Positions 27,901 to 35,530 of a stretch of DNA of 64,000 nucleotides are shown here, one piece after another; positions within the stretch are counted from its first letter, which is position 1, and every line of letters begins with the position of its first letter. This DNA is from Tubiluchus corallicola (Eukaryota > Priapulida > Priapulimorpha > Priapulimorphida > Tubiluchidae), in the NCBI GenBank assembly GCA_030141605.1, contig JAQGDQ010000087.1:496001-560000 (forward strand), in the 5' to 3' direction. Both the position numbers and the translations under genes were made by a program. Under the pieces are notes generated by a model. That model saw nothing but the letters and a program-made list of their open reading frames with translations, had not been told where the DNA came from and did not search any database.

Positions 27901-30900
27901 CATAATACATTTATCATTTATATAGTGAACACAAGGTAATACACATTAAATTATATAAAATGTTTACACAGGTTGTATGGAGAGAAAGTGAGGATCCCAA
28001 CCTTCATGGGGGACTGCACAAACATCAGGTGCAGTGGGAGGAATTTACATAACCTCTCTATACTGTTTGGACAGTATTTGATTAAACTGTCGTCTGAATA
28101 TGCAAACAAAAATTCCCGATTTATTCACCAGCTTCAAATGTACATTTAATTGGTAGATACGGCTGGCATAAAAAATAAACATTTTCAACGCGGCTCAAAA
28201 CCAGCTTAACAGAAAACTAAAATTTTAGGACTTGCAGGAAATTTTAGAATTCAAACTATGTAATCAAGTACAACATGCAGTACTACTGACCTTAGACCTG
28301 GCCTACGTTCCATGGCCAGAAGGTAAAATTGTACAAACTAAGCACAACATACAGTACTACTGGCCTTAAACCTGGCCTACGTTCCATGGCCAGAAGGTAA
28401 AATTGTACAAACTAAGCACAACATACAGTACTACTGGCCTTAAACCTGGCCTACGTTCCATGGCCAGAGGGTAAAATTGTACAAACTAGGTACAACGTAC
28501 AGTACTACTGGCCATAGGCCTGGCCTACATGGTACACAGGCCTACAGGCGTTATCCAATGAACGTGATTCATTAAATCTAATATAAACGTTACACAGAAT
28601 TACTCCTATGCTACCTTAAAGGTGATAATACAAAAAGTCATTACTAAAATTGCTCTTTCAGTTGATTAAGAAGATGAATGACTTGGCCCAAAGCCTAAAA
28701 GTCTTGGAGGACGGTCTTAAATTTTGTCATCCCAAGGACAACCACCTACAGTTATAAGACTCTAGTGCATTTTTACGCTTGATTTTCAATGATTTAATTT
28801 TACTTGGTCATTCAGCGCATATGTTCTTTACAGAATGATGAAAATCCAGGCTTTGAATTGAAGTTTAATTTATATGGTTACAAGGAAATAATAAAATGCA
28901 ATACTAAATGGCATATCAATAAATGGCAACAGTTTTATTATTTGTGCCAATGCATTGTAAATTGCATGCATGCCACACAAATTTCTCGTAAATCTTATGT
29001 AAATTAGTCAGGATAAAATAGCACAGAACTAAAATGAAAAAAGAAATAACTTTAAAAAAAATTGCATGTATTAACTTTTATGAAAAATTGTGCAAAATTT
29101 TTTAATAACACTATTCTCTGTAAATTATAAATTCCGTCATATTTTGTTATTTCGTAAATTTCTGTACGTAGGACCACAATTATATTACAGAATTACAAAC
29201 CAATGAATAAGTATTTCAGGCAATTTTGTTTTTATAACAATAAGGTGTTTGTCAAAATTTGTTAACTTATAATGAGTTTGAAACTGATTCTCCAATAATT
29301 ATTAAAAGTTGTTGCCACCTCACATACTGTCTGTTACCCATTTGAACCAAATTATAATGATTTGTATCATCACTCGCCATCTTAAGGCAATTATCTATAC
29401 AAATTTCATCACCTTAGCAAGAAATAACGTCTATTTGTTTCTCCCCTGAACCAAGCTACATCAAATTATATTTCTTAATCACAATGGGTGCTTAACGTTT
29501 TTTATTTTGAGCCCAGTCCAATATACGACCAAAAAAAACTTACATTTTTCCACTAAATGTCGCATCTTTAGCCAGCTAATAGCGATGCGCATCAGTGAAG
29601 CTTTATCAAGATGTTGTGCAGTTTTGGCAGGAAGCGGCATCAGCGAGGACATCTCGGAGAAAATCTCTGACTCCTTCCCCCGCCGAGATCTCGCTGCATC
29701 TCTGGACTTCTCCTTCCGTTTTTCTGAATTTCTAAGAAAACAAAATGGGAAAACTTAGCTGATTACGATGCACATATGCATTTACGTACTATCATAGCAA
29801 AATGTTGTGCAAGTTTTTAGTACATGCAGGATGAGTGAGTGGTCTAATGCACTGACTCTGATGGGATCTAGGGATGGCTTTTGTTACATTTTATCCTTGC
29901 ATCTCTATGTTTCTATTTTGTGTTTTTAGTCTGTTTGCTTATTTATTTGCCTGCTCAGTCGCTAAATCGAGGAGTTTGTTTACTACATTTTTTGTACATG
30001 ATTTCTTCAAACATAATTTGAATCACTCAAGAAAGTTTGAAGATATGAATTAACGGCACTGATCTCATGATAGTCAATGATAAAATCACAGACCACTGTG
30101 CGCTTGCAAAGACCAAGTCACAGCTGTTTGGTTTAAGGAAGCTACTGCCAGAGAGACTTCCAGTACCGGTGTACAGTACAGAAACTAATCTTGTCACTTA
30201 AAGGCAATTTGAAGAAACCTACAATAAGAGAGCTAGCTTGGGGTGTGATCTGTTGCATAACGTTTGAGACAAATACATAAGTTTAAAAAATCTCAACAAG
30301 AGGAACAGTTTTTGTATAATTATATGTGAACGTGATGTACATGAGATTTCCTTCTAGAATAATGAACGTTTAGCCAACAGTTAGGAACTGATTTAATATC
30401 ATGACACACTGTCAACTTCTGTCAATAAATAGATATCAATAAAACATATTCCAAGGTCATCAAACTTTCATCAACCCATATTTTTGACAATTAGATGCGT
30501 CAATAAAAACGTTAAAATAAACTTATTAGAGGTTTTACGTACATATTTTTGGATAATGACGTAAGGACAGATATCTAACCACTTGCTGTAATAAATGACT
30601 TAAATTAGCATTCACAAAAAGTTTAAAAATAAAAAGTTGGTGAGCTTTTTAACTCTTTTATGATGTTACTCAAAGAATGTGAAGAACATAAACAGGTCAC
30701 AAAAGTAGAAATGTCAGTTTTTATTAGTGCCATGACTCCCTTCACTTCCTGTAGAATAGCAAGAAAACGCAAGCGAACACATATATCAGTATGCTAACTT
30801 CAAAGTTCTTAAAAACTTAATTAATGTTAACTTAAAGTAACAAAGCCTCATTACCATTAATTACTGTTAATGTCTGTAATAAATGTTCTAAATTTTAAAA

Positions 30901-31629
30901 TTAATAAAGTTAATTGTGTATTCATAATGGCTATGGCTAGTTTTTAACAGCTTGTACAAGAATTAATATGCCTCATCACCATCATCATTATCATCATCGT
31001 CGTTGTCGACATCATCAACGTCATTGTCATCAACACCATCATCATCATCATCGTCTGCAACACCACCGTCAAAATCATTACCATGTACGAGGAGAATGAT
31101 GACATTATCATCATCATCATCGTCGTCGTCATCGTCTGCAACATCACCTGTGTCTTATAATGGCAGGTATCGTAAAAACTACGGCACACGAAAAACGTGT
31201 TTTATCCCAACAACGAGTTATACAGACAATACTTAAAAACTTGTACACCAAAACTAATGCACGCTGAAAATTATTTTATGAAATCAAAACAGTGAAGGAC
31301 GGGAATGAATTAACATGATTCACGACACTTTTTCTCTTAATTTTTCTCACATAAATAACCTTAACAATTAACACTGCCCCATGATCAGTGTCTAATATTG
31401 CTATTACAAGTTTAGCAGAAATCAGTAAGGAATTTTCATTGAGACAAGATACAAACTTGTCATTAAACTTTATGGATGTTAGTAAAAAACAACAACAGAT
31501 ATTTCGTAATCTGTATATAACTAGCTCTCATAATCAACGTTTCCATCAAGTGCTAAAAGACGTTATCGTGATAATTGAGAAAGCAATCTTCAGCACAAGT
31601 GAGCACAAAATAATTAATGTTCGCTTGTC

Positions 31630-31668
<39 letters not shown>

Positions 31669-31936
31669 AGCAAAGACTGAAAGACAGCTAGAATGGAAGT
31701 TGACATAGAGCTTTGAAAAGTTAAATATTACAAAGCTGACAAACTTGAAACAGATCAACGTACCTTTCAATTTTTCTATTTATAAAAACCGGTGGAGGGA
31801 GAGTGTACTTATAGGCGCTATAGTCCTGTAAATGAGAGTAATCCCAATAATAAGGTTGTGCATAATGCACAGAATTGTAAAATCCATAATCCAAGCTAGG
31901 TCGAAAGTTGCACGCGGTCGCATCACACATCATCAT
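653..31936 (-). CDS. HIF1A-like: Hypoxia-inducible factor alpha subunit (HIF-alpha), 10 exons, 3' end outside window
   Basis: Seen: ten exons at 31764-31936, 29544-29731, 26868-27010, 24897-25073, 22109-22281, 21666-21772, 17273-17420, 15887-16053, 10797-10880 and 653-844, all bounded by AG and GT with frame kept at every junction (1552 nt, 517 codons). The start is the first of three ATGs; an in-frame TAA lies 12 nt upstream. Order: tyrosine-rich N-terminus (1-57), bHLH (about 59-120), PAS-A (about 132-240), PAS-B plus PAC (about 270-370), oxygen-dependent degradation motif [10 protein letters not shown] with candidate hydroxyproline P439. Family knowledge: HIF-alpha binds ARNT and hypoxia response elements in the nucleus; in normoxia PHD enzymes hydroxylate LxxLAP and VHL drives degradation. 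SIM, trachealess and NPAS1/3 have a similar bHLH-PAS core but lack this degron, which decides the call. The C-terminal degron and FIH-target transactivation domain must lie left of position 653. Exons span over 31 kb. Confidence 0.95.
1873..1995. repeat. GA-rich low-complexity tract
   Basis: Imperfect GAGAGA and GAGGAGAAAG repeats. ORFs over it on the minus strand are low-complexity translations rich in Ser, Phe and Leu. Confidence 0.85.
3000..3068 (-). mobile_element. tRNA-derived SINE head (or degenerate tRNA-like)
   Basis: On the minus strand TAGTGGCTAACATATCCG resembles an A box, and GGGGTTCGAGTCCCAA is a good B box, spaced as in a tRNA. The acceptor and anticodon stems do not fold convincingly, so a SINE promoter is more likely than a functional tRNA. 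Confidence 0.5.
4140..4545. repeat. Degenerate purine-rich pentamer array
   Basis: Tandem pentamers of GGATA, GAACA, GAATA and GGACA types, with a clean block of GGATA repeats at about 4325-4372. The plus strand is almost pyrimidine-poor. Its reverse complement is open in several frames (up to 200 codons of Ser/Phe/Leu/Tyr/Pro), which is a by-product of the repeat. Confidence 0.9.
5215..5292 (+). mobile_element. tRNA-derived SINE head
   Basis: GGTTTAGCCTGGTATTAACG (A-box-like) is followed about 35 nt on by GTGAATTCGAAACAG (B-box-like). No full tRNA cloverleaf. Confidence 0.4.
9545..9640 (-). mobile_element. tRNA-derived SINE head
   Basis: The minus strand reads ATGGTTTAGGAGCTGGCAGA, then CTCTTGGTTCAATTCCAGG, an A-box and B-box pair typical of tRNA-derived SINEs. 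Confidence 0.45.
10797..10880 (-). CDS. HIF-alpha coding exon 9: N-terminal oxygen-dependent degradation motif
   Basis: This 84-nt exon encodes [18 protein letters not shown] then [10 protein letters not shown]. It aligns with human EPDALTLLAPAAGDTIISL around hydroxyproline 402. The LxxLAP core (L434, L437, A438, P439 in my numbering) is intact. Family knowledge: PHD hydroxylates the proline, and VHL-elongin then ubiquitylates the protein. The acceptor is TTTTTTTAG and the donor G|GTAAGT, phase 1. The exon has phase 1 at both ends, so skipping it would keep frame and remove the degron. Confidence 0.94.
13625..13715 (-). mobile_element. tRNA-Ser/Leu-like SINE head
   Basis: On the minus strand GTCCGAGTGCCTTAAGGCAT and CCGTGGCTCAAATTCAGGCT resemble the D-arm and T-arm of a class II tRNA gene. 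The A box is mutated and the acceptor stem does not pair, so a SINE is likelier. Confidence 0.5.
14296..14357 (+). repeat. Short tandem repeat, 23-bp unit, about 2.7 copies
   Basis: The unit is close to GCTGTACCTGATCAAAAACA plus GGC, repeated twice nearly identically and then a third diverged partial copy. It lies in HIF intron 8. Confidence 0.85.
15887..16053 (-). CDS. HIF-alpha coding exon 8: linker after PAS-B
   Basis: The exon starts [15 protein letters not shown], which aligns with human SGIIQHDLIFSLQQ directly after PAS-B. The remainder ([19 protein letters not shown] and onward to GSLT) is poorly conserved, as expected for this disordered region. The acceptor is TTCCAG and the donor G|GTACGT, phase 1. 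Confidence 0.92.
16054..17272 (-). other. HIF-alpha intron 7 (1.2 kb)
   Basis: AT-rich, with several hydrophobic chance ORFs on the plus strand (for example 16713-16955). No supported gene. Confidence 0.6.
17273..17420 (-). CDS. HIF-alpha coding exon 7: PAS-B, second half, and PAC
   Basis: [20 protein letters not shown] then [11 protein letters not shown] and [32 protein letters not shown] is the hallmark of HIF PAS-B (human QVTTGQYRML, GGYVWVETQATV). The acceptor is TTGCAG and the donor AG|GTAGAT, phase 2. Confidence 0.96.
17421..21665 (-). other. HIF-alpha intron 6 (4.2 kb)
   Basis: Splits PAS-B between exons 6 and 7. Apart from short AT-rich runs I see no gene and no recognisable mobile element. 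Confidence 0.6.
21666..21772 (-). CDS. HIF-alpha coding exon 6: PAS-B, first half
   Basis: [20 protein letters not shown] then [15 protein letters not shown]. It corresponds to human [20 protein letters not shown] and HALDSDHLTKTH. The donor is T|GTAAGT, phase 1. The intron to exon 5 is only 336 bp, the shortest in the gene. Confidence 0.95.
21881..21955. repeat. (ATGT)n microsatellite
   Basis: About 17 near-perfect TATG/ATGT tetramers followed by a TA run, in the 336-bp... adjacent HIF intron 5 between exons 5 and 6. It is likely polymorphic. Confidence 0.95.
22109..22281 (-). CDS. HIF-alpha coding exon 5: end of PAS-A and entry to PAS-B
   Basis: VVHCMGRF, then [16 protein letters not shown], then [18 protein letters not shown]. 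The blocks match human CLVLICEPIPHPSNIE and TFLSRHSLDMKFSYCDER. The donor is AG|GTGAGT, phase 2. Confidence 0.96.
22282..24896 (-). other. HIF-alpha intron 4 (2.6 kb)
   Basis: A CA/CG-rich simple repeat lies next to the exon (about 22336-22392, alternating purine-pyrimidine). The rest is AT-rich with no gene seen. Confidence 0.6.
22336..22392. repeat. CATG/CACG/CA alternating repeat
   Basis: Alternating purine-pyrimidine tract (GCATGCACGCGC then CACACA), able in principle to adopt Z-DNA. It sits about 55 bp upstream of HIF exon 5 in transcript direction. Confidence 0.85.
24897..25073 (-). CDS. HIF-alpha coding exon 4: PAS-A core
   Basis: The exon is 59 codons in phase 0, from [20 protein letters not shown] to KSATWK. 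It carries the family blocks [14 protein letters not shown] (human TGHSVFDFTHPCDH), [13 protein letters not shown] (human FLRMKCTLTSRGR) and NLKSATWK. The loop between them is shorter than in human HIF-1alpha by several residues. Confidence 0.96.
25074..26867 (-). other. HIF-alpha intron 3 (1.8 kb)
   Basis: Contains several scattered copies of AGGAATTCCTC-like palindromic words between about 25250 and 25455, which may be remnants of an inverted-repeat element. No gene. Confidence 0.5.
26868..27010 (-). CDS. HIF-alpha coding exon 3: start of PAS-A
   Basis: The exon contains [20 protein letters not shown] then [13 protein letters not shown], the opening beta strands and first helix of [12 protein letters not shown] is a HIF-alpha signature. 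The acceptor is ATAG and the donor CAG|GTTTGT, phase 0. The linker from bHLH to PAS-A ([15 protein letters not shown]) is short and acidic. Confidence 0.95.
27318..27385. repeat. (TA)n/(GATA)n simple repeat
   Basis: A TA dinucleotide run followed by GAGA and GATAGATA tetramers in HIF intron 2. Confidence 0.9.
28268..28531. repeat. 74-bp tandem repeat, about 3.6 copies
   Basis: Units start at 28268, 28342, 28416 and 28490, exactly 74 bp apart. Copies two and three differ by very few bases. Each unit contains CTGGCC ... GGCCAG inverted arms around CTACGTTCCAT, plus the word CAGTACTACTGG. It lies within HIF intron 2. Confidence 0.95.
29544..29731 (-). CDS. HIF-alpha coding exon 2: bHLH domain
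   Basis: The exon encodes [20 protein letters not shown] followed by a helix-loop-helix ending near KMRHLVEK. The basic region [12 protein letters not shown] is essentially identical to that of HIF-1alpha and HIF-2alpha, including the arginines that read the NCGTG core. The loop-helix 2 block [14 protein letters not shown] matches the HIF consensus LDKASVMRLTISYL. The acceptor is CTTAG and the donor T|GTAAGT (phase 1). The plus-strand ORF over the same bases is its shadow. Confidence 0.96.
30968..31142. repeat. CAT/ATC trinucleotide tract
   Basis: Imperfect CATCAT repeats interrupted by GTC and AAC triplets. Both strands show matching Ser-rich or Met-rich spurious ORFs. Confidence 0.9.
31632..31667. 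repeat. (GA)n microsatellite
   Basis: A perfect GA dinucleotide run of about 18 copies, about 100 bp downstream (in transcript direction) of HIF exon 1. Confidence 0.95.
31764..31936 (-). CDS. HIF-alpha coding exon 1: tyrosine-rich N-terminal extension
   Basis: This exon encodes residues 1-57 and two bases of R58. It contains nine tyrosines, a tryptophan and several phenylalanines, with stretches such as [16 protein letters not shown], then a proline patch (LPPPVF) and the basic NRKIER that leads into the bHLH. The donor is AG|GTACGT, phase 2. An in-frame TAA 12 nt before the first ATG supports the start, unless the exon is entered by a splice at the CAG just before that TAA, which would still leave the stop in the mRNA. 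Human HIF-1alpha has fewer than 20 residues before its bHLH, so this leader is about three times longer. I do not recognise a domain in it. Confidence 0.85.
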
Positions 31937-32510
31937 GACAGAAAATGGTTACTGGTACAGATAAACTGTAGATAAGAAAACGGCGAAGGCACTTGTGACT
32001 TGATACAAAAAAGTTGTTCAAAAAACGAAGACGATGCGAAGCTCGTTGAAATACAATGTTCAGCAGTAGAAAGCACACCGCTACAATTGTGCAAGTTCTA
32101 TTGGCAGATCAAGTTCGTAGAAAAAAGTCAATGTGCTTCGTGAAAAAATGCCAAAAACTTTTACGGCGTTCCGTTTAACACTTTGTGCGAAGTTAGTTGG
32201 CCAAAGAAAAGTTTCAGTGCGCTCCCTTGCACTATCTGCAAAGTTGTGATAGCAGTAGCTCTGTTGTGTAATCTACGCGGATGTAGCGCACTCACATCGT
32301 ACTAAAAACTCTGAAACAGCATCCGCCTCTATCGTACATCCCAGGTATACAAGAAAACTGACCAATATGATACTCTCACGCGTGGTCATCCTAGCCGAGG
32401 GATGCGCTATTGCAACTCCTAGGGCGCGCATCGTTGTGACGTAGGTAAGGAAGCTTGTCGTGTGACAATCAGCTGAATCCTTACCGCTCGGCACCACAGC
32501 TTATACAACA
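31937..32510 (-). promoter_or_regulatory. Presumed 5' UTR and promoter region of the HIF-alpha gene
   Basis: This stretch directly upstream of the start codon is visibly richer in GC and CpG than its surroundings. It contains CCAAT (32362-32366), a GCGTG hypoxia-response-type core inside CACGCGTG (32377-32384), and a TGACGTA CRE-like site (32437-32443). No clear TATA box was picked out. The promoter role is inferred from position and base composition; a minus-strand ORF at 32273-32497 is probably fortuitous. Confidence 0.4.
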
Positions 32511-33434
32511 TTCATAGCAATAATTGTTTATGACTCATTTATTACAGCTGCTAAGTTTTTACATTTAAAGGAAACGTAAACCGAACAGCACGGCATTTCT
32601 TGACAAGCCAGGAGAAAATGCTGCAGTAAAGTTGCCCTGATCAACATAAGACTTCATATTATTTATTCGTCGTATAGAAAAAATCCAAACTAGAATAGAA
32701 TCGTTTCACATACAATAAATAATTAGTCAGATGATAATTTGAATAATTTTCATACACTAGAAAAAATGTGTCTATAGCGGGTCGCTAGAATCGGCAAACT
32801 CTTTCAATTTTTTATAATAACTTAAACTTCAATCTTACTATTCTCACTGTCCTTGTGTTACAAAAAGAATGAATCCAAGCTTTTTTCAATAACTCATTTG
32901 CCTTTCATTTGGTAAACCACGCCAAAATCTTATGTTTCGAAACCAACTAGGCAATACTTTTTTCCCAAAAAACGCAAGTATCAATTAGATAACGGTACTT
33001 CCTTCTTTCATCGCTGAAGGACCTCAAAGTTCTTGAAGCATTCATCAGTATTAAGCTGTACACGTCACAAGTGTGCCAGATTAAAAAGGATTGAAAAAGG
33101 GGTTTCAGTTCGACTCAACCAGGGCAATTTGACACAATAAATCTATTTCGAGTTTCGACTAGGCACGATACAGGCGGCAATGGAGACTATATAGCCCGAA
33201 ATAAACTCAGATGCAGTAAAAAGTGCAGCTGAAATTAATCCAACTCATAGAAACTAAGATGGCGACATTATGTCAAACAAAAGATGGCCTGAGGTGATTT
33301 GCTGAATGAAACATAGCAAGCTTATAAGTAGCTAGACAGACATTATAACGTGCTGATGTAACAGTTAGCAGGTTTCAACACCTAGATTCAATCTCAAATT
33401 AGAGATTCTCGTGTTCTGTCTCACTAATTTTTCT

Positions 33435-33615
33435 ATGGGTTGGGTGCGCAAGTGGTTTAGATTTCGGACTGCAACCACGCAGTCTTGAGTTCAACACCCA
33501 GCAGCTGCCAACGCCAGGACATATGCCCTACACATTATTCGTTTTTTGTGTGTTGCGCTAAATAGCCATTAGTGCTATTGTGTTAAATGAACGACGGTAA
33601 ATAAATCTTGTCTTT
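33435..33615 (+). mobile_element. tRNA-derived SINE
   Basis: A tRNA-like head (GGGTGCGCAAGTGGTTTAGA as A box region, GTCTTGAGTTCAACACCCAG as B box region) is followed by an unrelated body and an A-rich TAAATAAATC end. Of the SINE-like pieces here it has the most complete head-body-tail layout. Confidence 0.55.
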
Positions 33616-35037
33616 ATGTTTTTTCTATTAATGTAGACTAAAACGATAACTCTATGTATCAATAACTTACAAATTTAAACTGTGAATGAACCCATTTTAA
33701 TACTAAGGCATGAAGCCAATACTGATGTAACATGTAAACACGTAAACAAGTATACATGCATTTCCAGCTGTCCAATTCAGCCAATCCGAGAATCCAGCAA
33801 AACTCGAAATTTATGGCATGTAGATAAGAACCAAGCAGTTTATACAGACAGTATAAAGATACATCGTCGCAGAAAATACGAAATTTCAAGCACTTTTCGT
33901 CTTGGTTTAAATGAAATAAAATGTCAGACTTTGAATTCGCCAGTATATCACTATATCACAATCAACTATAGCCCAGCATTTGATAGCAATGTTTTAAAAC
34001 ATGAGGTATATATAACAAGTGTTCCTTACTTTCTTCATTGCTGAAAATTTTAAAAATCAACTCTGTTTTTGGTGATGAAGTTGCGCTGACGAAAGTCGTA
34101 AATGTGTCAGCTACCCAACCAGCAGCTTAATAACTGTACAACTTTATAAATTATTAATAACTGCACCAAGGCCTGTCAGTGAACAGATGGTTGAATCAAT
34201 AACTCGCACTGGCCATTTCATTCGCCGTACCGATCCTGGCTGTTTAACGCGCATGCATTAAGCTCCCAACATAGCTAAGACACTTCTACCGGTTCAATGT
34301 CTTGGATAATGAACTAGATCCCAATCTTGCCACAACGATCTACATTGAATCTGTCGTACTGTTGCTTTTTAATACCTAATATAACCAAATCACAAAATTG
34401 CTGTTAACAGTAATCATATGTACAGTACAAGATTAGCTAGCCAACAAGTAATCTTATTAAGTAATGTGGGTGTGAACAAATTGCTAATATCACAGATTTA
34501 CAGCAAATTTTACTCAATTTTTCAGCAGCATTTGGTGAGTGAATAAGAAACAACACAGCTAGAATAAATCAGTTCAGTCAAAACACTTTGCAGAGATTTC
34601 TGTTTCTTTAAGTATCAACATTTTCAGATTCAATTAGTGAACGAAACACCTGCTGGTTAAAGGAAACTGCTGAAGACTTGTGAGTGCTGCACAGTGATGC
34701 AACTATCAATTATTATAATGCAGTTGGCTGCTAAGTCGATGACGTTTGCAACGATTTGCACTTGTTCATTTAGCAATGAAGGAAGAACATTACTAATGCA
34801 TACCACATTTTATTATGACCAAGCAAAATCCTAAAAATGTCAACACTTTCTTCCTCAAATTATTCACTTAATAACCCAAAGTGAACGAATTTTTTTTTCA
34901 CATATCTATTTTCTTTAGAAGTGTTGTGTTTACTTTTTACACAAAATAATTAATCTAACTATTCTCAAGAAACCCATACCTAGCTTACCTGTAAAATGTC
35001 CACCTGCCTGCCTGTCTAATGCAAAGGCAAACAGACA

Positions 35038-35118
35038 TACACACACGCACGCGCACGCTCACGCACCCCCCCCCCCACACACACACACCTACCCCCCCCC
35101 CCCACACACACACACACA
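35038..35118. repeat. CA repeat with two poly-C blocks
   Basis: CACGCACGCGCACG, then two runs of at least ten C residues, each followed by CA dinucleotides. The reverse complement has long G runs. Confidence 0.9.
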
Positions 35119-35454
35119 TGAAGACATAGCTGATACATGTGATCAAGTCACCAGCTATTTATTTTCATTTAAATCTGGCTGCTCACATGGTGGAATAACT
35201 GAACATAAGTGCAGAACTTCTTTACAATAAACTCAGAGCAAATAAGAAGCCCAGAATTTGGGATAAGAACTACGACTTCTTTTTTAGCAACAAAATCGTC
35301 ACACGAAAAGTAGAATAGGATGGATAGCAATAGAGGAACTTAGTTGCAGAGCTGACAAAGTTGCAAACTTGACGGCACTGAAATCGAGTGCCTAAAGTAT
35401 GAACGTATGTGAATTACGTTGGAAATCTTTGGGAATAACTGGGATAGGTCTAGG

Positions 35455-35530
35455 CTCGTAGAGCTCCAGCTGACACAACGCTCGACTGGTTAGCATCCAA
35501 AAGGTCACTAAATCAAATCGCAGCCAAGCA
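35455..35530 (+). mobile_element. Possible SINE head
   Basis: ACGCTCGACTGGTTAGCATC followed by GGTCACTAAATCAAATCGCA resembles a decayed tRNA A/B-box pair. Weak. Confidence 0.3.

Larger units (their letters stand above)
27011..29543 (-). other. HIF-alpha intron 2 (2.5 kb)
   Basis: Holds a TA/GATA simple repeat (about 27318-27385) and the 74-bp tandem array at 28268-28531. No gene. Confidence 0.6.
29732..31763 (-). other. HIF-alpha intron 1 (2.0 kb)
   Basis: Contains a CAT/ATC trinucleotide tract (30968-31142) and a GA run (31632-31667). A possible SINE head lies at 29822-29880. ORFs over the CAT tract are repeat translations. Confidence 0.6.

Noticed and set aside
29507-29758. 83-codon plus-strand ORF
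   Set aside because: It is antisense to the HIF bHLH exon; the minus strand carries the conserved protein.
30944-31236. Ser-rich plus-strand and Met-rich minus-strand ORFs
   Set aside because: They read the CAT trinucleotide tract.
32273-32497. 74-codon minus-strand ORF upstream of HIF
   Set aside because: No motif, lies in the CpG-richer promoter-like stretch, and the HIF start has an in-frame stop before it.
33682-34044. 120-codon plus-strand ORF
   Set aside because: GTG start, no motif, AT-rich average composition and no splice context. It is possible but unsupported.
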